DNA of 64,000 nt from Stenopsyche tienmushanensis (Eukaryota; Arthropoda; Insecta; Trichoptera; Stenopsychidae), in assembly GCA_008973525.1 (NCBI GenBank), contig WACJ01000097.1, positions 1,045,034 through 1,109,033 on the forward strand, given 5' to 3'. Below the pieces are notes generated by a model. It had not been told where the DNA came from. It did no database searches and saw only the letters and a list, made by a program, of their open reading frames with translations. Both the position numbers and the translations under genes were made by a program. Positions 23,655 through 34,201 of this stretch are shown one piece after another; within the stretch, counting starts at the first letter, position 1; each line of letters starts with the position of its first letter.

Positions 23655-23815
23655 ACTTTTTTTATGCGATTTTTGGTAAATTCTATCAATGTGATTTGAA
23701 GTTATGCGGTTCTTAAAAATTATGGAACTTATCTCTCAGTTTTCTATATAGTTCAAGTCTATTTTATGCGAATTTTTTATATGCGACTCCCGTGGAACGC
23801 ATAAAAAAGACCCAA
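23655..23815 (-). repeat. Repeat G, copy 2
   Basis: Inverse match to 8081-8245 along its length: the order atgcgatttttggtaaat, gaagttatgcggttcttaa, ctcagttttctatatagttc, tatgcgactcccgtggaacg is preserved. Ends gcataaaaaagaccc, the inverse of the start of copy 1. Confidence 0.75.
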
Positions 23816-25469
23816 AACCCAATTAAAAAAAAAATCACAATAAAGACCTAAGCACTTTTATAATTTTATCTTCAATTTCAAATTTCTTCCCATTAAAGGA
23901 TAATTTAGTACGAAATAATATTCCTATTTATCAGCCAAAGTTTCATTTATTTTCGTTTCATCTATATCAGTTGATGCAATTTTTCCCCGGACTTTTATAT
24001 TAAAGGATTACATAGGATTTTGAGGCTTGAAAAGATTCATTTTTTAATATATGACAGTACAATATATTAAGAATATTATTCCAAAGTTTCGAGTCAATCT
24101 GATTAAAACTGTAGGCGAGAGAATTTTTGAAAATTTCGGTCATTTGGGTCGTCCGGCTGGAAGTGTCGCGCTTTAATCGCTTTTTCCCCAACGCGATACG
24201 ATTTCTTTAAAACTAATGCACCGATCCTATTGAAATTTTGCCTACTTCTTCAAGAACAGGTGAATTCAATGAATTTTTGAATTGAACTAAATTTATTTGT
24301 ACACAACTTATTTTATAAGTCAGATTTTATCACATGTCACATAATGATTTTTGAAATTATATATATAAATATTGAGGAAAGGTATGATTGTTTGACATTT
24401 CATTGATCTCCTGCGGTATCTGTCTCATTTCGACCTCTATCACAGAATGAATGAAAGCGTTAACGTGTTCCGTCGTTCATCGTAGCCGACTCGTTGGTCA
24501 GGACCATTATTTATGAAATGAGAAAACGCGACTTTCAATCTGCATTCAATATTAAAGTATATGTATGGGCCTTTTTTAAACAACTATTTGTAAATGCTGT
24601 GGAAAGACAGGACCAAAATTAGCGAAATCACTTGAAGTGCTACGATTATTTAATTTGATGACTGCAGAATAGACGGAAGCTTAAAGTTTTACGTCCTCCA
24701 GAGCTTTTGTCATAAAATGCGAACGCTATCGGAACTCTTTTTCATTCTCTTTTATTGCTCCCGACGACGATGCTCACATCCCGAAACACACTCGAGTCCC
24801 CACGTAAAGTCTCCAATTAGGGAGTTAAATACACAAATATCCGTCAGTTCATGTCGTACCGAATGAATAACGATTCTGACCGGTTTCCCCCCCAACTGGT
24901 TTAACGGTCGGATGACCAAGCATGAAAACCGGGAAAAATTGCTTAAGGACTAAACGGTAATTTGTCACGCTCATTGCGAACTGTCAGGTTTGCTTATCGT
25001 CGGGGGGCAATCGAAACGGGCGATTCCATTAATTTTCATAAAAATATAATAAATATCGGGAGCGATCCCGGCTAAAAAATGGGGTAAAAATCGAACAGGC
25101 GCTTAATCACACCTCAGTACTTTTTTAATTAAGAGAGGAACGATTTTCGCATTCAATTAATTGGAAAATATTATAAGGACGTCAATCATTAAATATCATA
25201 AAAAATGTTATTATATATTTTTTAGCATATTTAAAATTTAATTTTTAATATTTTTATTAATTGAGCGTTCCTATGGAATACAAAAGGATGACACATGCAC
25301 GCTACAATTAGTCTTTTATTCACAATTCACATTACATAAGCTTTTAAACCATGATATTGTAACAGGAACTTGTCACTTAATAAAAATTAGCTTTAATTAG
25401 ATTTGCAATTTTCAAATGAGTAAGATGGCTCTTGTAGACTTATTAAGATTCTTAGATTAATCTACACTC
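23816..25469. other. Unassigned DNA; GC-richer block 24700-25200
   Basis: No gene or known repeat. The block around 24750-25100 is less AT-rich and apparently unique within this window. Confidence 0.45.
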
Positions 25470-25535
25470 AAATGTTGAGTGGGCACTCGAGTGATCCAGA
25501 GAGAGTATGCACGCACATGCTGCGGGCAGTATAAT
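25470..25535 (-). repeat. Repeat D, copy 2
   Basis: Reads ctcgagtgatccagagagag, then tatgcacgcacatgctgcgg, the inverse orientation of the copy at 22040 and matching 48280-48330. Confidence 0.65.
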
Positions 25536-25784
25536 CATAAGAATGTGGAATACAGTTTCGAAATTAAAATAATTGACTCACCCAATATGCTTATCAGATA
25601 CATGCTGAATTTGAACATACCTAGAACAAACAAAAATATACGTTAAAAATATAACTGGAAAATCTGGCATCTGGATGCTGCATTTTTCCTAGCGATATTC
25701 AATAGCTTCGATGCCCTGTTTATAGTGAGAACCGTCGAGTTAAGTAAAGTAAGAGTGAACTGCGTCAGGAAAATAAGAACTATT

Positions 25785-25905
25785 CTGTGGACATTTTCGG
25801 GCATGATCTCTGATAACGAGGCGCTCATTTATCGTGTCAGCGATCCGAAAGACAGACCGGTTGAGTACACAGATTTTGTGGCTACCATCTCCTCTTTTAG
25901 AATAC
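25785..25905 (-). repeat. Repeat N, copy 2, with adjoining segment
   Basis: Minus strand: gtagccacaaaatctgtgta, caaccggtctgtctttcgg, then atcgctgacacg, and beyond it catgcccgaaaatgtccaca. The last part also follows repeat N at 45400-45420, where it overlaps a LINE C-terminal remnant. To the left at about 25710 lies ccctgtttatagtgagaac, shared with repeat T at 9555. Confidence 0.6.
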
Positions 25906-27257
25906 TTCTTCTTCCTTATTAATGCTTGTCAAACAAATACTAAATATTCTTTTAAACAACAATCATCATCTATACGTTAGGTCGGGTACTTCTGTGGACT
26001 ACTCTCGTAACTTTGGTAGCAAATATTTGTTTTACATTCTTAATTAATAATTATAAGATAAAAATATAATATATTTCAAAAGTGATCTTCATAGATGAAT
26101 TATGTTAATTGAGTTGTTAATTCATCTTCAAACGTATTCCCTTAACTTGAACAGAATAATTTATGAAAACTCGTACTCAAAGGTTAATTCTAATTATATC
26201 TAGGAAGATGCCTGAAGCTCACCCCGCGATAACTCTATACTGAAGTATGAAATTCCATTATAGGAGCGTATTTGCTCCATATCTCATATCTGCTTGATAT
26301 CAAAGATTTGATCCTCTATTTATAAGGATTAAGTCTGATATTAGGGCTGCAAATCGGATTGGCATAGCAAGAAATTCGCTCTGCTTCTGCAAGTTTAATA
26401 GGTCAGTAATTTGCTTGTTGCTTTCTAGTTGTTGACTTTGAATAGCGCAAGTTGAAGCTAGCAGTTAATGCTGTTCATGCCTGCTAGACACATGCACGCC
26501 TTAATTGATACAAGTTGCTCTATGCTACCTTATTTGCATTCAAACACCTGAGTTGAACTTTAACAAAACGTATTTAATTTAAATTTGCATAAAATAAGAG
26601 TAGCTAAATGTTGGATAAGTTTAAAAAATATATATACAATGATCATCGTTGATAACAATTGGTATTGAATCCAAAATGGCCGGTCGTCAAAATAAATTTG
26701 AGCATGTTGCTATTGATATAAAGTACACGATGGCATCCATATTTATTTATGTTATACACGTTTCGGGTTATCATTTCTACCTTCGAGCGTAATGAAATAG
26801 GGAATCCTCGGAAGGAAACACAAAGAGGGCTAAATGAATGGAGGGTAAGTTCGCAGGTGAAACTGGAAAAAGGCAGGGCGAACTGCTTTATAGGTTGGAA
26901 GTTGCATTCTCCATCATATGTGCTGAATGCTAATGGGGTAAGTCTTTGAGCTCTAACTCGGCACTCAAGAACTAAACACAAAGAGGTAACTAATACGTGA
27001 TAGGGTGGACTATATTGTCATGAAACCAAATAATTTTACTTAAATTGAAAAGCAGGCAGGTTATATGTATATAGCAATAGTGAGATTTGGTTTTTGATAA
27101 GTATGCATTCAAACTTTTAGCTGACCGGTTAGTTGATGCGGGCGATGGCATATGTTCGGTTTTAAAAAAAATTCATTTTGATCTGAAGGTATCCATCTGA
27201 GGTAAGATATCCAATCGATGACTGAAATAAATTCGATTGATGAATGAATTAAAAATA
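25906..27257. other. Unassigned DNA
   Basis: No gene is supported. The longest ORF (112 codons, minus, 26643-26981) overlaps another ORF on the opposite strand, has no recognisable family and no neighbouring exon signals that I can support. Confidence 0.4.
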
Positions 27258-27290
27258 TTGGGTTGGTGCATAAGTTCTTAGCGTTTTCTC
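27258..27290 (+). repeat. Solitary mariner terminal repeat (cecropia-type look)
   Basis: The sequence ttgggttggtgcataagttc followed by ttagcgtttt closely resembles the terminal repeats of the cecropia/mellifera-type mariners (for example the ttaggttggtgcaaaagt start of Hsmar1). No partner end is found in the window, and no matching transposase lies next to it. Confidence 0.5.
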
Positions 27291-27582
27291 TTCTCATAAT
27301 TTTTAAATGTCTTTATAACGGTTTTTATACTATTTAATACAGAATTTGGATAATAACCCAAATTTATAGTGCTGTCGCAAAAGGTAAAGATTTTTGGAAT
27401 CTAAAATAGCCAATTTATGTCTTAATTAAACTTGGCGTATAGAGGGAATTTGGTCAAGCGTGTTTGTCAGCCATTTTGTACAGTCACTGTAAATTCTTTC
27501 AATGGAGAGTTCGTCGCGCATTCCCGCCACCACCTGTCGTCCGTTTTTTGACTTTGCAGAACAATACCGTTGCGAATATCCA

Positions 27583-27976
27583 TCAGAAGCTCGTGGAAGT
27601 TTACGGTAGTGATGTGATGAGTCAATAACAGTTACGAAATGAGTTAGGTTGTTCAGAGAAGGACGTACTGATATTCACGATGAGGCAAGGAGTAGGAGAC
27701 CATCAGTGATTTCTAATATACTTGTACAAAAACTTAAAGAACACGTGCGACATGACGATCTTTTCAAAGAATTCCTTAATATTTTTCGAAGTCTCCTGGG
27801 TGATATTGTGTTGGAAAAATTTGGTTACAAGAAATTGTGTGGGAAGCATCGTTATAATCGCGTGACCGCCACGTGTAAATTTTTGGATTGAGAAGAGAGA
27901 GAAGCTTTTCTGAACTCTATCGTGACGGTGGATAAGATATTAATGTGTGTCACTATATCCCAGAATCTAAAAGACA
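27583..27976 (+). pseudogene. Mariner transposase, N-terminal half
   Basis: Recognisable pieces across frames are NIHQKLVEVYGSDVMS, FREGRTDIHDEARSRRPSV, then GDIVLEKFGYKKLCGK, NSIVTVDK and VCHYIPESKRHA. These match, in order, the DNA-binding domain and the approach to the first catalytic aspartate (usually IVTGDETWVCHYTPESK) of mariner transposases. The DETW block is damaged (reads VDKILMC), so the first catalytic residue is not preserved in frame. It stops where the LINE insertion begins. Confidence 0.85.
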
Positions 27977-28618
27977 TGCCTAGCATTGGTGGCCCAAAAA
28001 CAAACAGGAGGCGACTCTACAGCGAGGTAGTGCACTCGGTACTGTTGTACGGTGCGCCGCGCCAGAGCACAGTGTCGGAAGACGTCATCCTGGCACTAAC
28101 TGCCATACCGCCAATCAATTTGCTCGCTTATGAGAGACAAGTAATACAAAAAGGCAAAAAAAAAGAATAACGCTAAGCAAAGCACCATAGCGGCGTGGCA
28201 GTCCCGATGGGATAACTCCGCCAAAGGTCGCACGAGATAATACTGAATCCGAGAACCTGGGAAGCCAGAAAGCACGGTCAACTGTGCTACCACTTGACCC
28301 AGGTCCTCACCAGGGACGCCTCTTTTGGTAGTTACCTACACAAAATAGGCAAAGACACCGCCCCGGAGTGTCATACTGCGAAGCAGAGTACGACGATGGC
28401 GCACACACGACATTTGTCTGCCCAGCATGGAGCACCGAAAAGAACATCCTACGGGATGAGTTGGGAATCAGCTGGCTCTCTCCTAACAATATGGTGAGAG
28501 CCCGTGAGGGACACATCGCTGCCACTTTTGTGCAATACTTAATTAGTAGCCGGGTGGCAGCCGAAGAGGAGGGGGGTTTAGTGGATAAAACTTCCACACT
28601 ACCACCGGAGTGGTAGTG
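27977..28618 (+). pseudogene. R1-like reverse transcriptase C-terminal region
   Basis: Readable pieces in successive frames: GGPKTNRRRLYSEVVHSVLL, YGAP, ALTAIPPINLLAYERQ, then QLCYHLTQVLTRDASFGSYL, HKIG, TAPEC, then CPAWSTEKNILRDELG, NMVRAREGHIAATFVQYLIS and SRVAAEEE. These follow the region after the RT thumb and the C-terminal zinc-knuckle-like portion typical of R1-clade LINE proteins (VLYGAP, LTQVLTGHG.FGSYL, the C..C....H....C pattern). Several frameshifts and stops interrupt it, and the catalytic YADD region is absent because the copy is 5'-truncated. Confidence 0.85.
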
Positions 28619-28826
28619 TCTTTTGAAGATTCCCCCCTTCGCAAACAAAAAAAAAATCCAAAAAACAATTACTTCAATGGCGTCATTCATCTTTGCCAGT
28701 TACCAAGAAGTTCAAGACGATCCATTCGGCCAGAAAAGTAACTAACGCGCTACCCTCCACCCAAGAGAACTCAGCATCTTAACGATCCACCGTTTCTGAC
28801 ACCAATGTTACGTGGTAGAGTGGGGG
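27977..28826 (+). mobile_element. R1-like LINE, 3' half inserted in mariner
   Basis: A 5'-truncated non-LTR retrotransposon. Coding remnants are followed by an untranslated 3' region with an A-rich stretch (about 28648-28669) and the recurring LINE 3'-end block (cttaacgatccaccg, tctgacaccaatgttacgtg) up to about 28826, where mariner coding resumes. No clear target duplication is visible at the two junctions, and roughly 30 mariner codons appear to be missing at the site, so insertion was accompanied or followed by deletion. Confidence 0.75.
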
Positions 28827-29240
28827 TGCTTTTAATGGATTTTATGCCTATAGGGACTACCATTAATACAAAGGGTTCTTGAAAATCTCAAAAAATCTCA
28901 TAAGAGTCATTCAAAAACACATAAGGAGAAGGCTGACCAGGGTAGTCAGCATTTAGCACGAAAACGGCAGACTCCACACCGCGCGAGCTTCATAGAAGCT
29001 GCTGACATCGTTTAGATGAGATATTATCACCCACTCATCCCCATTTATTTGACTTGGCACTTTCGGACTATCACTTGTTTATTAAAATAAAAGAGTTTTT
29101 GGGTAGGAAACGTTTTTATAATGATTAGGAGGTCGAGAAAGATTGACGGCGGAGGTCTATGATACTGACATACAAAAGTTGGTGCCCCAACTACAGAAAT
29201 ATCTCGATCTCAATCACTAATACGTTGAAGAATAGTTTAA
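28827..29240 (+). pseudogene. Mariner transposase, C-terminal half
   Basis: Resumes with VLLMDFMPIGTTINTK, matching the strand before and around the second catalytic D of mariner (usually V(L)(L)VDFMP.G.TIN). It continues with ARKRQTPHRASFIEAADIV, HPLIPIYLTWHFRTITCL across frames (the SPDLAPSDYHLF region), and a C-terminus readable as TDIQKLVPQLQKYL in shifted frames. Frameshifts are frequent. It is the continuation of the pseudogene interrupted at 27977. Confidence 0.8.
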
Positions 29241-29338
29241 CAAATTTATGAAGTGTGAGTTTCAATTAAATACAAGTATTTTTAGATCCCACATAAATGT
29301 TATAGCTTTCTGGGTGACCCTAGTACAATTCATGGCGT

Positions 29339-29911
29339 TTTTTTTTTTTATTTATTTTTGTTGGAGGTTGTGACCTTAGGGCCAATGCCTCCCTGATTGT
29401 ACATGGTTGGTCATTAATGACCACAATTGTTATTATTTACATTATTTTGAAAAAGCTATATAATACAGCATCTTAAAGATACAATAGAAAATATATACAA
29501 AAAAAGATTATACAAATAAAATATAAAAATGAAATATTAAAAGAATAAAACATGCATGTAAAGAATATATAAAAATAAAATAAAGTAATAAAAATAAAAA
29601 CATATGTAAAGATAATAATAAAAGATTTAAAGATAACATTATTTTGGAATTTTGATACGTAGTTTAGACTAACCGATACCCTTTTTTGGGTATCGGAATC
29701 TGCGTATGTTCCTTGTGACCTTAACACCAAGTATCGCCTTCGGGCGGCGATTCAAGCTGCTCGAGTAGGAAGATAGGGAATTTATGATGGGATTTGGTAC
29801 CTTTTTTAGGGAATCAAAGAAATTGGTAGAAAGGTACTCAATGTGATCTTTGATGGGAGGGATGTTTGCTTCGTATTGAAGTTGGGAGTTCCGGAGATAC
29901 CAGGGAGATGA
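29339..29911 (-). mobile_element. 5'-truncated Jockey-type LINE with target duplications
   Basis: A 573-bp insertion flanked on both sides by the same 9 bases, tcatggcgt (29330-29338 and 29912-29920). On the minus strand it begins with reverse transcriptase C-terminal codons, continues into a 3' untranslated region and ends in a poly(A) tract, seen on the plus strand as the T run at 29339-29352. Target duplication, 5' truncation and poly(A) tail together are the signature of target-primed reverse transcription. It landed 15 bp outside the mariner 3' terminus at 29323. Confidence 0.9.
29689..29910 (-). pseudogene. Jockey-type reverse transcriptase C-terminus
   Basis: A single open minus-strand frame reads WYLRNSQLQYEANIPPIKDH, then IEYLSTNFFDSLKKVPNPII, and ends PKKGIG followed by a stop. 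The pattern W(Y/F)(V/L)RN..LH.(D/E).(N/G)(L/I)P.(I/V)....(I/Y)(L/A)..F(F/Y) is the well-known tail of Jockey-clade LINE polyproteins. The frame is unbroken over about 70 codons, so this copy is younger or less decayed than the mariner beside it. The upstream RT core is missing. Confidence 0.85.
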
Positions 29912-29920
29912 TCATGGCGT

Positions 29921-31249
29921 GTTTAGATATATTAGAAATTGCGTCAAAAGTTCTTAGATTTAGATATTTTATTTTTTAAAGGTGACTAGTGTGTCCTAGC
30001 ATATCCATGAGCATTTCTTATTCAGGGTTGTCACAACACAAAATTATTTTAATTTTTTTTTTTTTTTTAAATTGATTGTTGATAATAAGAATCGTTTTTT
30101 AAAAAGCATTCTGACTAGTTCATCATAAAATAGATTCAGCTACGTAACAAAAATCATCTAATGGATTTAGATATTTTTTTCGGTGTTAAAGCTGCGTGAT
30201 ATTCTTCCTCATTATATAACGACGACGCAATTAACACCTTTGACTCCTCGAAGGGACTGTATAACAAAAGCCAGGTATATTACAAAGTCGTCCAATGATT
30301 ATAGGGAAATTACTAAATTTCACAATAACCCTTTGTCGAATTATACTCCATTACTTAAAGTGGTTTAGTTGGAAACAATGAGAGAGGCCGTGACATTCCT
30401 CTGTCGTCTGACGACCACCGGGCATAATTTACCCAGACGGGTATTCCGAACCCCCAAAGTGATAAATTATCATAAGGACACCGTCCCATTGTCAACGTGA
30501 CCGTTATAATTCGATTAAGAGTTCACGTCCTCACGCGGGATAAGCCGCCCACTCTTTCCTTACCGGATTTAAAAAGGTTCCTCTTTTACGATGGCCGGAA
30601 GCGGGGCAAAGTGAGGCTTCATTAAGTTTGGCCGAACGCAAGATTATGTGAATAGTGAACGGAGAAGTGCTTTAAGTGGAATGCGCAGCCTTTGACGAGC
30701 GGCCCGTGTACAAAATGCGGTTTTATTGCCTATTCAGACCGGCCGTTTAGCAAGACATTAAGTGCCTGAAGAAATACTGATGAGCACTTAAAAATATAAT
30801 AAAAGCGAGTACTGAATAAATCAAGCGTTGTCGATAGGATAGTTAAAGGGGAGGGATTCGGGAAACCACCCCCGCACGAGGGAGCTGTGGGTCACCGGGT
30901 CAACGCGGGTCGTTCTGGATGCTCACTCTGTAATTTAAACTTGGCGACTGTAGTGAATGTGTTCCTTCCTGGAATATCACATTATTTGACCTTATGTGGA
31001 CGCTATTCAATTCGACAGCTGATGGTTTTAGGATTATAGGTCACCTGAGGGTAAATCTTAATCATGCGGGTCTTGCAGTATACTAATTTGATTGTGATTA
31101 AGTTTTGTATTAAAGAGGATGGGCAGAGATGATGTACGAGTGGTAATTGTGTTGATTGTACTCTATTTATATTTTTATATATTTCAAGCAAAATTCCGGG
31201 TTATATTTGAATCAACCTCGTATATGCCAAAAATGGTAAATTATTATGG
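29921..31249. other. Unassigned DNA
   Basis: No gene. A T run lies at about 30051-30068. The 12-mer tcagggttgtca near 30022 recurs inverted near 33535 in similar AT-rich context and may mark a hAT-like or other terminus. The block 30380-30960 is GC-richer and unique within the window. Confidence 0.4.
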
Positions 31250-31475
31250 AAAATTAGGATACCGACGACATGTGGTTGCAACAGGAAAGTCAAACAGCGC
31301 ATGCCAGTGTGATCGAAAATTAGACCTCCCGAATACGTGCCACTAGGCAATGCCGCGGCAGACACATGAACGATATTATACTCTATATTTAATGCCATAA
31401 AATATTACTTCAAAATAAGAAAAAAATGAGTGGATATCTTACATACAACTTCACAATGTCCTTATTAAACTATTC
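31250..31475 (+). pseudogene. IS630-type transposase fragment (family of 41731)
   Basis: Plus-strand reading gives DDMWLQQESQTAHASVIEN, then TSRIRATRQCRGRHMNDIIL before a stop. In insect IS630-Tc1 transposases of this kind, the block DDMWFQQDGATCHTA contains the second catalytic D, and the C-terminus reads near ...R.RGGH.NDIIFH. Here the two are fused by an internal deletion and the QQD aspartate reads E, so it is inactive. Downstream, atgccataaaatattacttc and gtccttattaaac match the 3' end of the element at 41731-42268. Confidence 0.7.
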
Positions 31476-32829
31476 TATTTAAGATAAGTTTGTAATATTA
31501 TAACATAGATATAGTTTTATACATTGTGAAGCAGCGTTTATGTCTCAGATCCCCAAATTTCATGCATTAAAATAAAATAAAAAACCCTGATAAAAATAGA
31601 TGCCATAAAGGATTAAAAGTTGGAGGTGCTCCCCGCAAGATATAGTATCTCTAAATGTCATTTGACTGTATAAAAACTTTTTCGTTCCCGAAAATCTTTT
31701 ATGTTCAACTTCGTTCATATTTTTCCGCATTTGGAATTTATTTAACGGGAAAAAGTCCTTTGATAACTTTTATTTCTTATTCCGCCATTCATTACTCTCC
31801 TTTGCGAACGTTTTTGTATGAATTTAGATTTGATTTTTTCAGGTACGAGTTAACGCTATCTACTCGGCGGCGTCTCGTGTTTTAAATCCGGGATTGCTTC
31901 ATCCGTTCCGGGAACGTCCCGGAGAGTATTTGCTACGTTTAAAAAATCTATTTATACATGAAATTCGTCCTTTGCGTCTGACGTTTCTGTTACGTCGTCA
32001 AATCTGAGGACACGAAGTCCTTTCCGTCTTACGTTTCGTTTTTGAGCATTTAGATTAAGTAAGGTCGCTGTGGGGTCATCGCACGACCCCTGGATCTCGA
32101 CGTTTCGTATCCCATGACGACCGACCCTGGAAAATTCACTTTTTTTTCGGGAGCCATCCGCTTTTACGATACGAGACGGACCTCAGATGTTCTCTTTGTG
32201 TCGTTTTTATTTTTTGAACACTTTAGCTTTGCATATTTTTCATCGAGGATAATAATAAAAGTTTTCTTTGGATTTGGCTTTTATTTCTGCTTTCATTGCA
32301 ACGTTACGCTTCCAGATTTTGTATTGTATTGTATTTCAAAATTTAAAAACTTTTCCGTCCGTATGATTGCACTCCCCTGGGCAGAAACGAGCACCAAATA
32401 TCCTAAACTTTTTAAAAGAAACCAACTCAAATTTACCGTTCAATCATTAATAAAAATTGTACCAAAGACTTACTTTATTGGATGGGAAAAAAAGAGTTTT
32501 TTTAATGGCCAAATTATTACAATTTGTCGATGTAATAATCAATAATAAAATGATATTAAAATTGCTTTGATACACAATAGACTCTTAATAATTGCTCTAC
32601 AACGGCTAATATGAACATATGAGTTTTTTTTAATGTACTGAAATGAAATATAATTTGATATAAGCAGACGAAACTGATAAATTCGAAGAACATTTGCAAT
32701 AAAAATAATCCTATTATATTAGTAAGATAATAAAAAGTCTTTCAATATATATTTTTTCGTATTTATCAGACAGAAGTGGATTTATTATGATTTTATGAAG
32801 TTTCAATTGTAGACGCGGTAGGAGCAAAT
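31476..32829. other. Unassigned DNA with a 143-codon ORF
   Basis: The plus-strand ORF at 32114-32545 (143 codons) is the longest in the window. It is rich in F, S and K and has an aromatic-rich region near residues 28-60, but no motif I recognise. No upstream or downstream partner exon is evident. Its composition matches the local T-rich DNA, so I treat it as probably non-coding. Confidence 0.4.
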
Positions 32830-33050
32830 TGACTCGAATTGGACAATAGGACAGTTGGTCGGAAAGATTACACAGTGGTGTCAGATCGGCATCATGCGAG
32901 CCACGGAATAGAGCACGTTCACAGACAAAGAAATCCAGTGGTGTCAGGTCTGGAGACTGCGGCAGACACGGAATAGGGCACGTCCCCAGGCAAAAAAATC
33001 CATTGGTGTCAGATCTGGAGACCGTGTGAGCGATGGAATAAGGCCGCTAA
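32830..33050 (-). pseudogene. IS630-type transposase piece with triplicated motif
   Basis: On the minus strand the words tctccagatctgacaccaat / tctccagacctgacaccact encode SPDLTP in one frame, the block around the third catalytic acidic residue in IS630-Tc1 transposases (WPPRSPDLTPLDFFLWG). The segment containing it occurs three times in tandem: copies of gtggtgtcag (or a close variant) start at 32875, 32938 and 33003, giving spacings of 63 and 65 bp. One copy reads RSPDLTP then MDFFAWG; the others are frameshifted or degraded. A functional transposase would have one such motif. Confidence 0.65.
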
Positions 33051-33769
33051 AATAATTAATTTACACGATACAGGTGCCCACAAAAGAAATCATAATTGAA
33101 GAAATAAGCCCAGCCTTTGCAAAAATGGGAGAGGAAATGCTACTTCAGGCAACTGCCCTGGCAAACTGGTAGCTCTTCAAGTTTAACAACTTATTGATCG
33201 ATTTATATGACATATAGCATATCGTTGTAAAAGATATTAATTAGAGATATTTTTTAAACTAAACTAAAATCAAAATAGTCGTTAATTTTTATTTAGAGAA
33301 TTTAGAAGTTGACATTTCTCATTCTTTTGCACATTTTTTGTGACTTTGAAAGTCTAGAACTATTTTTTTTAAAAAACAATTGCATAAAATAATAATTTAT
33401 TTAAATCAAATGTATATTCCAAAATATAAAAACAGTTATTTAGTGCTATTACGACCCCGGGTAAAAAAAAAATCATTTAAAGGTGAAATTCTGAGTGTTT
33501 TTTCAAAATTTTGAAATAAAAATTTATTTTGACAACCCTGACACTTAGGACATAGGGCGTATGTGTGAAAAGTAAAAAATAAGACCCTTAAGTCTTAAAA
33601 ACATTTGTCGGTTCAAAACATCCTGTGTAGTAATGGAATAAAGAAAAGTTTCATTAACGGCCCCGAAAAAAAAAGGTGCGATCCCACTGATTGTTACAGG
33701 CCGCTGGGAAGGACCTTTACGGCTTGGCGGAGTTTCTAAAAAGCCTCGGGGATCCTCAAAACTCTTTCA

Positions 33770-33850
33770 AAAGGCTCTAAAATTGATTTAAGATTGGCCA
33801 AAAGGTTTCTGTGTCCAACCGGTCTGAATTTCGGACCATTGAAACATCGA
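33770..33850 (+). repeat. Repeat N, copy 3
   Basis: Contains ggccaaaaggtttctgtgtc, caaccggtctgaatttcgg and accattgaaac, matching repeat N elsewhere. It is 75 bp from another copy in the same orientation. Confidence 0.65.
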
Positions 33851-33894
33851 TTAATGTTGGTAAAATAGATAAATATACATTTTAGTGGGCGAGG

Positions 33895-34005
33895 CGAAAA
33901 TTCCTGGGTATACATTTTTCACCAAAAAGCTCTAAAAGAAGAGGGGGTGTCCACAGGGTTTGTGTGGGCAACCGGTCCGCATTTCGAACAGCTGATACGA
34001 CGAAA
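33895..34005 (+). repeat. Repeat N, copy 4
   Basis: Contains tttttcaccaaaaagctcta, gggggtgtccacagggttt, gcaaccggtccgcatttcg and tgatacgacgaaagac. The left part also matches sequence before the copy at 45340 (cccgaaacttttacaaaag). Two adjacent same-orientation copies suggest a local duplication. Confidence 0.65.
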
Positions 34006-34079
34006 GACAAAGTAACATTGAGAGATTGGATCAGATCACTTCGTGCAGCTGTGCAGTCTATTTTGGGTGATCCCAGACA

Positions 34080-34200
34080 AGCCACACAAAGATGTCTTCC
34101 ACCGCATTTTTGATCTTCCGAGAAACGCTAGGCGTAGAGCTTCCAGGTGGCAATCCCTTTCACCCTGCGCCATGAAGACCAGTTTCAGATCACGTGCATT
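34080..34200 (-). repeat. Retroelement fragment shared with 50165-50290
   Basis: Ordered blocks gatcttccgagaaacgct, gtagagcttccagg, cctttcaccctgcgcc match tgatcccgagaaacactac, acagagcttccaag, cctttcactctgtgct at 50215-50275. At 50128-50835 this lies within the same insertion as the R1-like 5' region, so the piece here is probably from the same retroelement. The SINE at 34213 has inserted next to it. Confidence 0.55.
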
Positions 34201-34201
34201 T

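Larger units (their letters stand above)
27366..29323 (+). mobile_element. Mariner element (family A) with nested LINE
   Basis: The 3' end is clear: a terminal repeat (inverse of ctagggtcacccagaaag) ending at 29323, followed by TA. The 5' end is degenerate; a possible terminus begins near 27366 and the conserved 5' block starts at about 27451. Coding remnants follow in order: N-terminal helix-turn-helix part (27590-27900), region before and around the first catalytic block (27900-27976), an inserted R1-like LINE (27977-28826), then the second and third catalytic regions and C-terminus (28828-29230). Without the insert the length is about 1.1 kb, near the 1.2-1.3 kb usual for mariners. Frameshifts and stops are frequent, so it is inactive. 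Confidence 0.8.

Noticed and set aside
28307..28690. 127-codon minus-strand ORF
   Set aside because: It is the antisense shadow of the R1-like reverse transcriptase remnant on the plus strand.
32114..32545. 143-codon ORF, the longest in the window, as a host gene
   Set aside because: No recognisable domain, biased F/S/K composition that follows local T-richness, and no supporting exon or promoter context. Length alone is not decisive in AT-rich eukaryotic DNA.
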